Assembly: GCA_016187925.1 (NCBI GenBank)
Contig: JACPIS010000025.1
Coordinates: forward strand, 123,531 to 187,530
Reading direction: 5' to 3'
Length of the DNA stretch: 64,000 nt
Source: Opitutia bacterium
GTDB lineage: Bacteria > Verrucomicrobiota > Verrucomicrobiia > Opitutales > Opitutaceae
Positions within the stretch are counted from its first letter, which is position 1. Each line of letters begins with the position of its first letter. Below the pieces are notes generated by a model. It was not told where the DNA came from. It did no database searches and was given only the letters and a program-made list of their open reading frames with translations. Below are positions 45,821 to 53,530 of the stretch, piece by piece. The position numbers were made by a program, and so were the translations under genes.

Positions 45821-47092
45821 CTAGGCATAGCGGTAGGTGCGCGGGGCGCGTCCGGCGTTGAGCCGGCGGCCGAGCAGGACGAAGGGGACGACGACGACCA
45901 CGAGCGACACGCCCCAGCGGACGAGTTGCAGCGGGCCGGACCAGCCGGCGGTCAGCGCCCAGAAGCCGGCGTTGCCGAGGTTGAGCAGCGCGAGCGGCAC
46001 GAGGAACTGCCAGGAGAGGCGCGTGAGCTGGTCGATGCGCAGGCGGAGCAGCGTGCCGCGCACCCAGATGAAGAACCCGATCATCGCGACCAGCTTGGCC
46101 ATGAACCACAGGTAGGACGGGATGAACTCGAGGAAGGGCAGCGGTGCCTGCCAGCCGCCGAGGAAAAGCGTGACGCCGAGGCCGCTCAGCGCGGTGAGTC
46201 CGAAATACTCGGCCATGAAGAACAGCGCATACTTGAAGCCGGAGTATTCCGTCAGGTGGCCGGCGATGAGTTCGCTCTCGGCCTCGGGCAGGTCGAACGG
46301 CGAGCGATTGCTCTCGGCCAGCGCGGCGATGAGGAAGGTGACGAAGCCCGCGAAGCCCCACGGCGTGAACACGTGCCAGTGCGGGAGGAAGCCGAGCGTC
46401 CAGCCGCCCTGCGCCTCGGCGATCGCGCGCGTCGAGAGCGTGCCGGCGACGAGCACGACCGGCACGGTGGAGAGCAGCAGCGGCAGCTCGTAGCTGATGA
46501 GCTGGGCCAGCGCGCGCATCGCCGCGAGCAGCGAGTATTTGTTGTGGCTCGACCAGCCGGCCATGAAGATAGCGAGCTCGGTGGCGGCGCCGGCGGCGAA
46601 GAAGTAGAGCAGCCCCGCATCGAGGTCGGCCGGGATCAGGTGCCGGCCAAACGGCAGCACCACGAACGTCATGAGCGAGAACGCGACGACGATGACCGGC
46701 GCGAGGAAGTGCAGCACCTTGTCGGCCGCGGCGGGCACGATGTCCTCCTTCGTCAGCGCCTTCACGGCGTCGGCGAACGGCTGGGTGAGGCCCCAGAGGC
46801 GCGGGCCGTTTTTCCACCACGGCAAGCCGGCGCGGTTCGGGCCGAGGCGGTTCTGCAGGCGGCCGAGCAGCTTGCGCTCGGCGACCGTGGTGAAGGCGAA
46901 GAACACCCCGAACACCGCGAGGATGGCGACGATCGAGATCAGGTTGTGCACCAGCCACTGCAACGGCGCGGGGAACCACGAGACGATGGCGTCGCGCAGG
47001 ACGAGCGGCGCGCGTTCGAGGAAAGCGGCGTCCGCGGTCGACACCGCAGTTGAGAGTTGAGAGCTGAGAGCTGAGAGACCGAGCGAGCTCAT
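45821..47092 (-). CDS. nuoH: NuoH, complex I membrane subunit
   Basis: A 423-residue NuoH, the quinone-channel subunit. FTTVAERKLLGRLQNRLGPNRAG, WKNGPRLWGLTQPFADAVKALTKED and AESNRSPFDLPEAESELIAGH are diagnostic. The first ~20 residues (SLGLSALSSQLSTAVST) are encoded by a GTTGAGAG-type repeat like that at 9789-9890, so the present N-terminus seems to have been captured from a repeat; a later start is possible. It overlaps nuoI by ATGA. Confidence 0.94.
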   Translation of the reverse strand: MSSLGLSALSSQLSTAVSTADAAFLERAPLVLRDAIVSWFPAPLQWLVHNLISIVAILAVFGVFFAFTTVAERKLLGRLQNRLGPNRAGLPWWKNGPRLWGLTQPFADAVKALTKEDIVPAAADKVLHFLAPVIVVAFSLMTFVVLPFGRHLIPADLDAGLLYFFAAGAATELAIFMAGWSSHNKYSLLAAMRALAQLISYELPLLLSTVPVVLVAGTLSTRAIAEAQGGWTLGFLPHWHVFTPWGFAGFVTFLIAALAESNRSPFDLPEAESELIAGHLTEYSGFKYALFFMAEYFGLTALSGLGVTLFLGGWQAPLPFLEFIPSYLWFMAKLVAMIGFFIWVRGTLLRLRIDQLTRLSWQFLVPLALLNLGNAGFWALTAGWSGPLQLVRWGVSLVVVVVPFVLLGRRLNAGRAPRTYRYA

Positions 47093-47841
47093 GTGGCGGG
47101 TCCTCCTGCGCTCGGGCGCGGTTCGTCCTGCGGTTTCAGCGCCGGCGCCGGCGCCGCAGCTCCAGGAGCGGGTGCGGGCCCGCCTTCGCCCGATGGGCTA
47201 CGGCGCGGTTCGTCCTGTGGCTTCGCCACAGGCGAAGCGGCGGGTGCGGCCGGAGTCGCGGGCTTGGCTGCTGCTGCGGCTTTCGCGGCTGCGGCGGCCT
47301 TGGCTTTCTCTTCGGCGGCTTTGCGCTCGGCGGCGAGGCGCGTGTCGACCTCGTCGGCTTCGACCGGGTGGATCTGGTGGTAGTAGCTGTTGGACTTGGC
47401 CAGCTGTTCGCGGTGCAGGAGCAGGCCGGAGAAGCGGTTCGTCGCGGCGACCTCGAACACCTTGTCCATCTTGATGGAGTCGAACGGGCAGACCTCGGCG
47501 CAGATGCCGCAGTTCATGCAGACGGAGGTGTCGATGTCGAAGATGGCGGGGTAGAGCTGCATCTTGCCCGTGGCGTCGGGCTTCTTGTCCTTGCTCTTCT
47601 CGATGTAGATGCACTGCGGCGGGCACTCCTTCTCGCAGATCTGGCAGGCGACGCAGCGCAGCGTGCCCATCGGGTCGGCGGCGTCCTCGCTGACGAGGAA
47701 GGGGAAATTGCGGTAGTTCTCCGGGAGCTGGGTGCGTTCCTCGGGGTATTGCACCGTCACCATCCGTGCAGGGTCATGGTAGCTCCCCACGAAGTTCTTC
47801 GCGGTGACGAGGAGGCCTTTGATGATGCCGGAGCCGAGCAT
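47089..47841 (-). CDS. nuoI: NuoI, complex I two-[4Fe-4S] subunit
   Basis: A 250-residue NuoI. Cluster motifs are CVACQICEKECPPQC and CMNCGICAEVCPFDSI. After residue ~185 there is an Ala/Pro-rich tail not seen in standard NuoI, which contains a repeat-derived [10 protein letters not shown] segment and a second shorter KPQDEPRPS. The gene is placed between nuoD and nuoH, where nuoEFG would be expected in 14-subunit operons. Confidence 0.95.
   Translation of the reverse strand: MLGSGIIKGLLVTAKNFVGSYHDPARMVTVQYPEERTQLPENYRNFPFLVSEDAADPMGTLRCVACQICEKECPPQCIYIEKSKDKKPDATGKMQLYPAIFDIDTSVCMNCGICAEVCPFDSIKMDKVFEVAATNRFSGLLLHREQLAKSNSYYHQIHPVEADEVDTRLAAERKAAEEKAKAAAAAKAAAAAKPATPAAPAASPVAKPQDEPRRSPSGEGGPAPAPGAAAPAPALKPQDEPRPSAGGPAT
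47175..47237. repeat. 63-bp coding palindromic repeat in nuoI
   Basis: This 63-bp segment matches 50661-50723 in nuoB without length change and in the same reading frame ([10 protein letters not shown] peptide). Its end forms CCTGTGGC/GCCACAGG around TTC (47214-47232). In nuoB the stem is CCTGCGGT/ACCGCAGG, so two stem positions changed on both sides. A partial further copy lies near 47105-47140. Confidence 0.85.
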
Positions 47842-47901
47842 GGCTAGATTGCGGAGTGCGGAGTGCTGAGCGCGGAGCGCCAGGATGGGTCGCGCGAAAC
47901 T

Positions 47902-47983
47902 GTCATTCTGAGCGCAGCGAAGAATCCAGGCCGACGCACGCGAGCGGACGTTCTGTTGGATTCTTCGCTGCGCTCAGAATGAC
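47902..47983. repeat. GTCATTCTGAGC inverted repeat element in the nuoD-nuoI gap
   Basis: The same 82-bp family as 12980-13061 (GTCATTCTGAGCGCAGCG left end, CGCTCAGAATGAC right end). It occupies the 178-bp nuoI-nuoD junction, where nuoE, nuoF and nuoG are missing. Confidence 0.85.
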
Positions 47984-48019
47984 ACGCCGGAGTGAGACGG
48001 GAGGTGGTGCGACGGGCGT

Positions 48020-49192
48020 TCATCGGTCGACCTCCCCGAGGACGATGTCGATGCTGCCGAGGATGACGACGGCGTCGGCCACGGTGTGGCCGAGGCACAT
48101 TTCCTCGAGCAGGGTGAGGTTGATGAGGGTGGGCGGGCGGACGCGGTAGCGGTAGGGATTGGGCGTGCCGTCGCTGATGAGATAAAAGCCGAGCTCGCCC
48201 TTCGGGCTCTCGGTGCGGCCGTAGGCCTCGCCGGGCTTCGGGCGGAAGCCGCGGAGCTTGGCCTTCGGGTCCATGACCGGGCCGGCGGGCAGTTCCTTGA
48301 AGGCCTGCTGGAGAATCTTCACCGACTCGCGCATTTCGAGGACGCGCATCATGTAGCGGTCGTAGGTGTCGCCGTGCGCGCCGAGCGGCACGCGAAAATC
48401 GAAGCGCGGGTAGAAGCCGTAGCCGTCGACCTTGCGCACGTCGTAGTTGCAGCCGGAGGCGCGCAGGCACGGGCCGGTGATGCCGGCGGTGACGGCGTGC
48501 TGCGGGTCGAGGCGGCCGACGCCCTGCGTGCGCGCGAGCATGATCTCGTTGCCCGTGAGCATCGTCTCCCACTCGTCGAGGAAACGCGGATAATTCTCCA
48601 CGAGCCGGCGGGCGGCCTCGAGCCACTCGGGCGTGGGGTCGACGCGGCAGCCGCCGAAGCGCTGGTAGTTGCACATCATGCGCGAGCCGCTGAGCGCCTC
48701 GAACAGGTCGAGGAACTTCTCGCGCTCGCGGAAGCCGTAGAGCAGCGGCGTGAACGAGGTGCCGAGGTCGTTGAAAAGAAAGCCGACGAGGCAGGTGTGG
48801 TTCACCAGGCGCGTCATCTCGGCGAGGATGATGCGCAGATACTGGGCGCGGTCCGGCACGGTCAGGCCGGCGAGCTTCTCGACGGCGAGCGCGTAGGCCC
48901 AGTTGGTCGTCATCGAGCAGAGGTAGTCGAGACGGTCCGTGTAGGGCATCGTCGAGAGATAGGTCGTGTTCTCGGCGATCTTCTCGTGGTTGCGGTGCAG
49001 GTAGCCGAAGACGGGCTTGAGCTTGACGATGACCTCGCCGTCGAGCGTCACGACCATGCGGAACACGCCGTGGGTCGACGGGTGCTGCGGCCCCATCGAG
49101 ACTTCGAGCAGGTCGCCGTGGAACGGGTCATTGACCGCGCGCACGGTCGGGCCGCCGAACGGGGAGAAAGGAGTGGGAGCGGAGCCGTTCAT
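48020..49192 (-). CDS. nuoD: NuoD, complex I 49-kDa-type subunit
   Basis: A 390-residue NuoD: VSMGPQHPSTHGVFRMVVTLDGE, GYLHRNHEKIAE, MPYTDRLDYLCSM and RFGGCRVDPTPEW are typical, and the C-terminus is VILGSIDIVLGEVDR. It forms the quinone site with NuoB. The start ATG 49192 overlaps the nuoC stop (ATGA); the longer track ORF is antisense-like upstream sequence. Confidence 0.97.
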   Translation of the reverse strand: MNGSAPTPFSPFGGPTVRAVNDPFHGDLLEVSMGPQHPSTHGVFRMVVTLDGEVIVKLKPVFGYLHRNHEKIAENTTYLSTMPYTDRLDYLCSMTTNWAYALAVEKLAGLTVPDRAQYLRIILAEMTRLVNHTCLVGFLFNDLGTSFTPLLYGFREREKFLDLFEALSGSRMMCNYQRFGGCRVDPTPEWLEAARRLVENYPRFLDEWETMLTGNEIMLARTQGVGRLDPQHAVTAGITGPCLRASGCNYDVRKVDGYGFYPRFDFRVPLGAHGDTYDRYMMRVLEMRESVKILQQAFKELPAGPVMDPKAKLRGFRPKPGEAYGRTESPKGELGFYLISDGTPNPYRYRVRPPTLINLTLLEEMCLGHTVADAVVILGSIDIVLGEVDR

Positions 49193-49884
49193 GGCTTGGC
49201 CTCCGTCGGGGGTGTCCGCGGCGCGGGCGCCGCGGCTCCAGCGGCGGGCGTCGCAGGCACTGGATAATGCGTCTTGGCCTGCTCGAGCACCTCGTCGTGC
49301 GGCGTGGGCTCCCACTCGAAGTCGTCGGGCGCCACGTAGTCTTTGCGCATCGGGTGGTCCTTGAACTCATCCCACATCAGCAGGCGGCGCAGGTCGGGAT
49401 GCCCCTCGAAGACGATGCCGTAGAGGTCGAAGATCTCGCGCTCCTGGAAATCGCACGAGCGCCACACCGGCGTGAGCGACGGGAGCTTCACCTGGTCGGA
49501 GCGGTTGGCCGTGCGCAGGCGGAGGATGACCGGGCCGTGGCGCAGCGCCATGGAGTAGAGATGATAGACGGCCTCGAGGCAGCCGGGCTCGGTGCGCTTG
49601 GTCTTCTCCTCGACAATTTTCGCCGGGCCTCCAGCCGGATCGGGCACGGAGACCTTCTTCACGTCGACGATTTCCTTGTCGGGCCAGTCGACGCCGGTGG
49701 CGTTGGAGCAATAGTCGAGTTGCAGTGCCGCATCGTCGCGCAGGAACAAGGCGATGTCGCGCCCGTGCGCGGCGTCGATCAGCAGCGAGTGCTCGGCGGC
49801 CGGGCCGGGATTCGTCACGAGCGTCACCGTCGCGCCCGGGAAGCGGGCGAGGAGACGGTCGCGGATCTGCTCGAGGGATTCCAT
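49189..49884 (-). CDS. nuoC: NuoC, complex I 30-kDa-type subunit
   Basis: A 231-residue NuoC. VDWPDKEIVDVKKV, VYHLYSMALRHGPVILRL, WRSCDFQEREIFDLYGIVFEGHPDLRRLL and FKDHPMRKDYV form the conserved C-terminal segment. An Ala/Pro-rich tail follows, ending at the nuoD overlap. It is a separate gene, not fused to nuoD. Confidence 0.95.
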   Translation of the reverse strand: MESLEQIRDRLLARFPGATVTLVTNPGPAAEHSLLIDAAHGRDIALFLRDDAALQLDYCSNATGVDWPDKEIVDVKKVSVPDPAGGPAKIVEEKTKRTEPGCLEAVYHLYSMALRHGPVILRLRTANRSDQVKLPSLTPVWRSCDFQEREIFDLYGIVFEGHPDLRRLLMWDEFKDHPMRKDYVAPDDFEWEPTPHDEVLEQAKTHYPVPATPAAGAAAPAPRTPPTEAKP

Positions 49885-50001
49885 GGGCGGTTCAGAAGGT
49901 GGCGCGCACTGACCCCAATGCGCTCGGCAAGGCGGCGGGGGAAGTCAGCGCGTGGCGGTCAACGCGCTCCACCGGGGAAACTGGAAGGCAGGAAAGCATG
50001 G

Positions 50002-50769
50002 TCAGATTTTGCCCGGGCGGATGGCGGTCGGCGCCTGCCAGACGGCGGGGTTCTTCGTCGGTTGCAGGTCGTGTTCGCCGTAGGCCGGGACGGGGAACTC
50101 GCTCGGGGCGTCGGCGCGGAACTGCTTGGCGGCGCCGGCGCCGCTGACGCGCTCGGCCTGGATTTTCTTTTGCAGCTCGATGAGGCCGTTGAGCAACGCC
50201 TCGGGGCGCGGCGGGCAGCCGGGGATGTAGATGTCGACGGGGATGAAACGGTCGATGCCCTTGAGGACGTTGTAACCCTGCTTGAACGGGCCGCCGGAGA
50301 TGGCGCACGCGCCCATGGCGATGCAGTATTTCGGCTCGGGCATCTGGTTCCAGAGGCGGACGACCTGCGGGGCCATCTTCTTGGTGACGGTGCCGGAGAC
50401 GATCATCAGGTCGGCCTGGCGCGGTGACGGACGGAAAATCTCGGCGCCGAAGCGCGCGATGTCGAACCGCGCCGTGGCGGCGGCGATCATCTCGATGGCG
50501 CAGCAGGCGAGGCCGAACTGGAGCGGCCAGATGGAATTGCTGCGGCCCCAGTTGTAGAGCTCCTCGAGGCTGGTGAGCAGGATGCCGTGGCGGCGCAGCT
50601 CCTCCCGCTCGGCGTCGGAGATGTTCCCGGCGGCGGGGAAGGGGGTGGGAGTCGGGGCGGCGGGCCCGCCTTCGCCCGCTGGGCTACGGCGCGGTTCGTC
50701 CTGCGGTTTCACCGCAGGCGAAGAAGAGGGCGGGGTGGGAGCGGCGGGCGTGGAGGGGGTGTCGCTCAT
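50002..50769 (-). CDS. nuoB: NuoB, complex I N2-cluster subunit
   Basis: A 255-residue NuoB. The N2 [4Fe-4S] site uses adjacent Cys in [10 protein letters not shown], plus Cys in [13 protein letters not shown] and [13 protein letters not shown]. About 50 extra N-terminal residues are Pro/Ser-rich and contain the repeat-encoded [10 protein letters not shown] peptide shared with NuoI. The core begins near [19 protein letters not shown]. Confidence 0.96.
   Translation of the reverse strand: MSDTPSTPAAPTPPSSSPAVKPQDEPRRSPAGEGGPAAPTPTPFPAAGNISDAEREELRRHGILLTSLEELYNWGRSNSIWPLQFGLACCAIEMIAAATARFDIARFGAEIFRPSPRQADLMIVSGTVTKKMAPQVVRLWNQMPEPKYCIAMGACAISGGPFKQGYNVLKGIDRFIPVDIYIPGCPPRPEALLNGLIELQKKIQAERVSGAGAAKQFRADAPSEFPVPAYGEHDLQPTKNPAVWQAPTAIRPGKI
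50661..50723. repeat. 63-bp coding palindromic repeat in nuoB
   Basis: The nuoB copy of the 63-bp repeat in nuoI, in the same frame, encoding [10 protein letters not shown]. Its hairpin is CCTGCGGT/ACCGCAGG with loop TTC (50700-50718). It lies in the region coding for the extra N-terminus, outside the conserved NuoB fold. Confidence 0.85.
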
Positions 50770-50770
50770 G

Positions 50771-51142
50771 TTATTTCCACTCGAGGTGGCCGCGTTGCCA
50801 GGCCCACACGAGGCCCTCGGCGAGCAGGAGGATGAACACCAGCATGGCGGCCAGCGCGCCCGCCGGCAGGCCGGTGAAGGTGACGGCGAAGGGCAGCAGG
50901 AACAGCACCTCGACGTCGAAGATCAGGAACAGGATCGCATACAGGTAATAGTGCGCCTTGAACTGGATCCACGAGTCGCCGGAGGACTCGAGGCCGCACT
51001 CGTAGGTCGAGTTCTTCATCGGGCCCGGCTTGCGCGCCTGGAAGAGCCGCACCCACAGTCCGGCCACGCCGAGCATGATGAGCGGGAAGGCCAGGGCGAC
51101 GGCCAGGAAGAGAGCCAGAAACGCGTGGGAATGGGCGCTCAT
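50771..51142 (-). CDS. nuoA: NuoA, complex I membrane subunit
   Basis: A 123-residue NuoA with three membrane helices; [49 protein letters not shown] is the conserved core, including the switch-loop Cys and FDVE. It is the first nuo gene and ends 1 bp before the nuoB start. Confidence 0.96.
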   Translation of the reverse strand: MSAHSHAFLALFLAVALAFPLIMLGVAGLWVRLFQARKPGPMKNSTYECGLESSGDSWIQFKAHYYLYAILFLIFDVEVLFLLPFAVTFTGLPAGALAAMLVFILLLAEGLVWAWQRGHLEWK

Positions 51143-51593
51143 TGACGGAGTTCCAGCCTTTGAAAACGACTGCCCGGGTTCAATGGCAAATGCCTGCTAC
51201 AAATTGACAGAAGCTGCTCATTCTTTGTGCAGAAGCCATATCACTTGCGCTTAGGGTCTTGGCCGCCGCGGCTGAACCTGCGGATCACGGGGACGTGAGC
51301 CCTCCGCGCCCGGAGTCCGCAGAGGAGATTTGTGGGAGGGGCTTTATGCCCCGACAGGTTCGGGAATGGTGCACTGTCGCGGCGTGAAGCCGCTCCCACC
51401 TCCCGGCCGCGCGGTCCGGCCCTGCAGCGGCGGTCTATGACCGCCGGCAGGCCCTCCGCCCTCGTGCCGCTACATTCCGCTCCGGCCTCGTCCCCGCGAC
51501 ACGCCAAGAAATGGCAAGCATTCGTCAACCGGAGAGCAGAAGCCCGCGCCGTCCGCGGCTATAGTGGTTGCTCAACTCACCCAGGAAACATCC
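51143..51593. other. Divergent control region between nuoA and the ferredoxin gene
   Basis: A 451-bp spacer. It carries a GTGGGAGGGGCTTTATGCCC element at 51333-51356 and an inverted relative, GGCGTGAAGCCGCTCCCAC, at about 51380-51399. Promoters for the nuo operon and the ferredoxin should lie here, but I cannot assign -35/-10 boxes with confidence. No gene is supported. Confidence 0.45.
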
Positions 51594-51827
51594 ATGGCTC
51601 TCCTAGCAGACAGACTTCCCAAGAACGTGGCTGGTCGCTTCTACGTCGACTCCAGCTGCATCGATTGCGACCAGTGCCGCACGCAGGCACCGGACTTTTT
51701 CTCCCGCGACGAGGACGCCGGCACCTCCTTGGTGTGCCGCCAGCCCGTCACGCCCGAGGAAATCGCCCTCGTCCAGGAGGCGGCCAACGGCTGCGCCACC
51801 GGCTCCATCGGTGACGACGGCGCCTGA
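51594..51827 (+). CDS. Single-cluster [4Fe-4S] ferredoxin
   Basis: A 77-residue ferredoxin with CIDCDQCRTQAPDFF and a final Cys in ANGCATGSI, giving a CxxCxxC...C set for one [4Fe-4S] cluster. FYVDSSCIDC at the start of the motif fits this small ferredoxin class. An AGGA sequence precedes ATG 51594, so this start is preferred to GTG 51564. It is divergent from the nuo operon that lacks its NADH module. Confidence 0.85.
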   Translation: MALLADRLPKNVAGRFYVDSSCIDCDQCRTQAPDFFSRDEDAGTSLVCRQPVTPEEIALVQEAANGCATGSIGDDGA

Positions 51828-51988
51828 GCATTTTCAGCAGCACACACCACACCCCAAGCCGCCGGCGGCGCCACTACGGCCCGCCGGCGATGCTGTCTTT
51901 ACGACGTGGCGGGTGTGATCCGTCGCAGCCGGCCGGCGGCTAGTCGCAACAAACTGGTCCGGCTGCCTAGCCGCTGCATGCTGGCGGC

Positions 51989-53326
51989 ATGCGTAGACTA
52001 TCTTGCGTTCTGGCCGGACTGGCCCTGCTGGCCGGCGGGTTCGCGCCCGCCTGGGCGCAGGTGGCGGAAAATGACGGCGGCCTGCCCCGGCGCGGCTGGC
52101 TGGGCGCCGCGGTGCAGTTCACCGCCGGACCCGTTGCCGGCGGCAAGGTCGTGAGCATCCTCGACGGCAGCGCCGCGCAAAAACTCGGGTTGCACGTCGG
52201 CGACATCGTGACCGCCATCGATGGGCGGCGCCTCGACAGCGCCCGCAACGCGGCCGAAATGGTCCGCCTCCTGCCGGCGGAGCGCGCCGCGACCTTCGCA
52301 GTCGATCGCGGCGGGCAAGCGCTGACCTTGCGCGGCCTCGTGCCGGAGGCCCCGCGCGAGACCTACGCGAACGCGGACGTCATCTACACCAGCGTCACGG
52401 ACGCCAAGGGCGAGAAGCTGCGGATGATCGTCACGCGCCCGAAGGGCGTCACCGGCCGCCTGCCCGTCATCCTCGTGGCGACGTGGCTGAGCGAGGACTC
52501 CGTGGAAGCGCCGACCGCGGCCACGCGCGACGGCAGCAAGCTGGTCCTGCGCGGCCTGGCCGACACCCGCGACTACGTGCTGGTGCGCGTCGACAAACCC
52601 GGAGTGGGCGACAGCGAGGGCGTGTGCGCCGAGACGGATTTCGCGACCGAGCTGTCGGGCTGCCGCGCGGCGTTCCGCCGCCTCGGGGATTTCGATTTCA
52701 TCGACCCGGAGCGCATCTTCATTTTCGGCCTGAGCAACGGCGGAGGCTACGCGCCGCTCGTGGCCGACGGCGCGCCGGTGCGCGGCTTCATCGTCGAGGG
52801 CGGCTGGTGCAAGACGTGGTACGAGCACATGCTGGAGATCGAGCGCCGCCGGTTCACGCTGATGGGCTGGACGCCGGCGGAGGTCAGCCGGGCCATGTCG
52901 GGCGTCGCGGAGCTCTACACCGACTACCTCATCCATGGGCGGGCGCCGGCCGACATCTTCGCTGCCAAGCCGGCGCTTCGCGAATTCTGGACCGACGACA
53001 CGCCCGACGTGCAATACGGCCGGCCGCCAGCCTTCTACCAGCAGTTGCAAAAACTCAACCTCGCCGCCGCCTGGTCGCAGGTGCGGGCGCCCACGCTGGC
53101 CCTGCATGGCGAGTTCGACTGGATCATGAGCCGCGCGGACATGGAGCTGATCGCGGAGCTGGTGAACCGGAATTCGCCCGGCGCCGCGGAGTTCCGCGCG
53201 CTGCCCGGCCGCGGTCACGACTTTCCCAACTTCGCGAACATGGCGGAAGCGTTCAACTGGTCCGCCGCGCCCTTCGACGGCAGCATCATCCCGCAGCTGA
53301 AGGCGTGGCTGGCGCAGCATCGCTGA
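51989..53326 (+). CDS. Exported PDZ-domain alpha/beta hydrolase
   Basis: A 445-residue protein with a signal peptide (LAGLALLAGGFAPAWA), a PDZ domain at ~35-115 (RRGWLGAAVQF, AAQKLGLHVGDIVTAIDGRRL) and an alpha/beta hydrolase. VRVDKPGVGDSEG lies before the nucleophile elbow FGLSNGGG, the acid is in HGEFDWIMS, and the His in GRGHDFPNF. It probably acts on an ester or peptide outside the cytoplasm; the PDZ part may bind partners. Confidence 0.85.
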   Translation: MRRLSCVLAGLALLAGGFAPAWAQVAENDGGLPRRGWLGAAVQFTAGPVAGGKVVSILDGSAAQKLGLHVGDIVTAIDGRRLDSARNAAEMVRLLPAERAATFAVDRGGQALTLRGLVPEAPRETYANADVIYTSVTDAKGEKLRMIVTRPKGVTGRLPVILVATWLSEDSVEAPTAATRDGSKLVLRGLADTRDYVLVRVDKPGVGDSEGVCAETDFATELSGCRAAFRRLGDFDFIDPERIFIFGLSNGGGYAPLVADGAPVRGFIVEGGWCKTWYEHMLEIERRRFTLMGWTPAEVSRAMSGVAELYTDYLIHGRAPADIFAAKPALREFWTDDTPDVQYGRPPAFYQQLQKLNLAAAWSQVRAPTLALHGEFDWIMSRADMELIAELVNRNSPGAAEFRALPGRGHDFPNFANMAEAFNWSAAPFDGSIIPQLKAWLAQHR

Positions 53327-53530
53327 GCGGATGGCAAGTCGTGGGGTTTTACGCCCCGACGAGTACTGAAGCAGCAGTCGAACCTGCGGCTCACGAGGAC
53401 GTGAGCCCTCCGCGGCCGGCAACTGCACTGGCGCCGCGGCTCCACCGGACATTCCGGCGCGACTGGAAGCCGCTCCCGCCCGCGCCGCGCCCCGCTTGAC
53501 GGCCCGGGGGCGAGCGCCGACAGTCCGCGC

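Noticed and set aside
47842-48019. Possible remnants of nuoE, nuoF or nuoG
   Set aside because: The 178-bp gap contains only a GTCATTCTGAGC palindrome and no iron-sulfur or flavin-binding motif.
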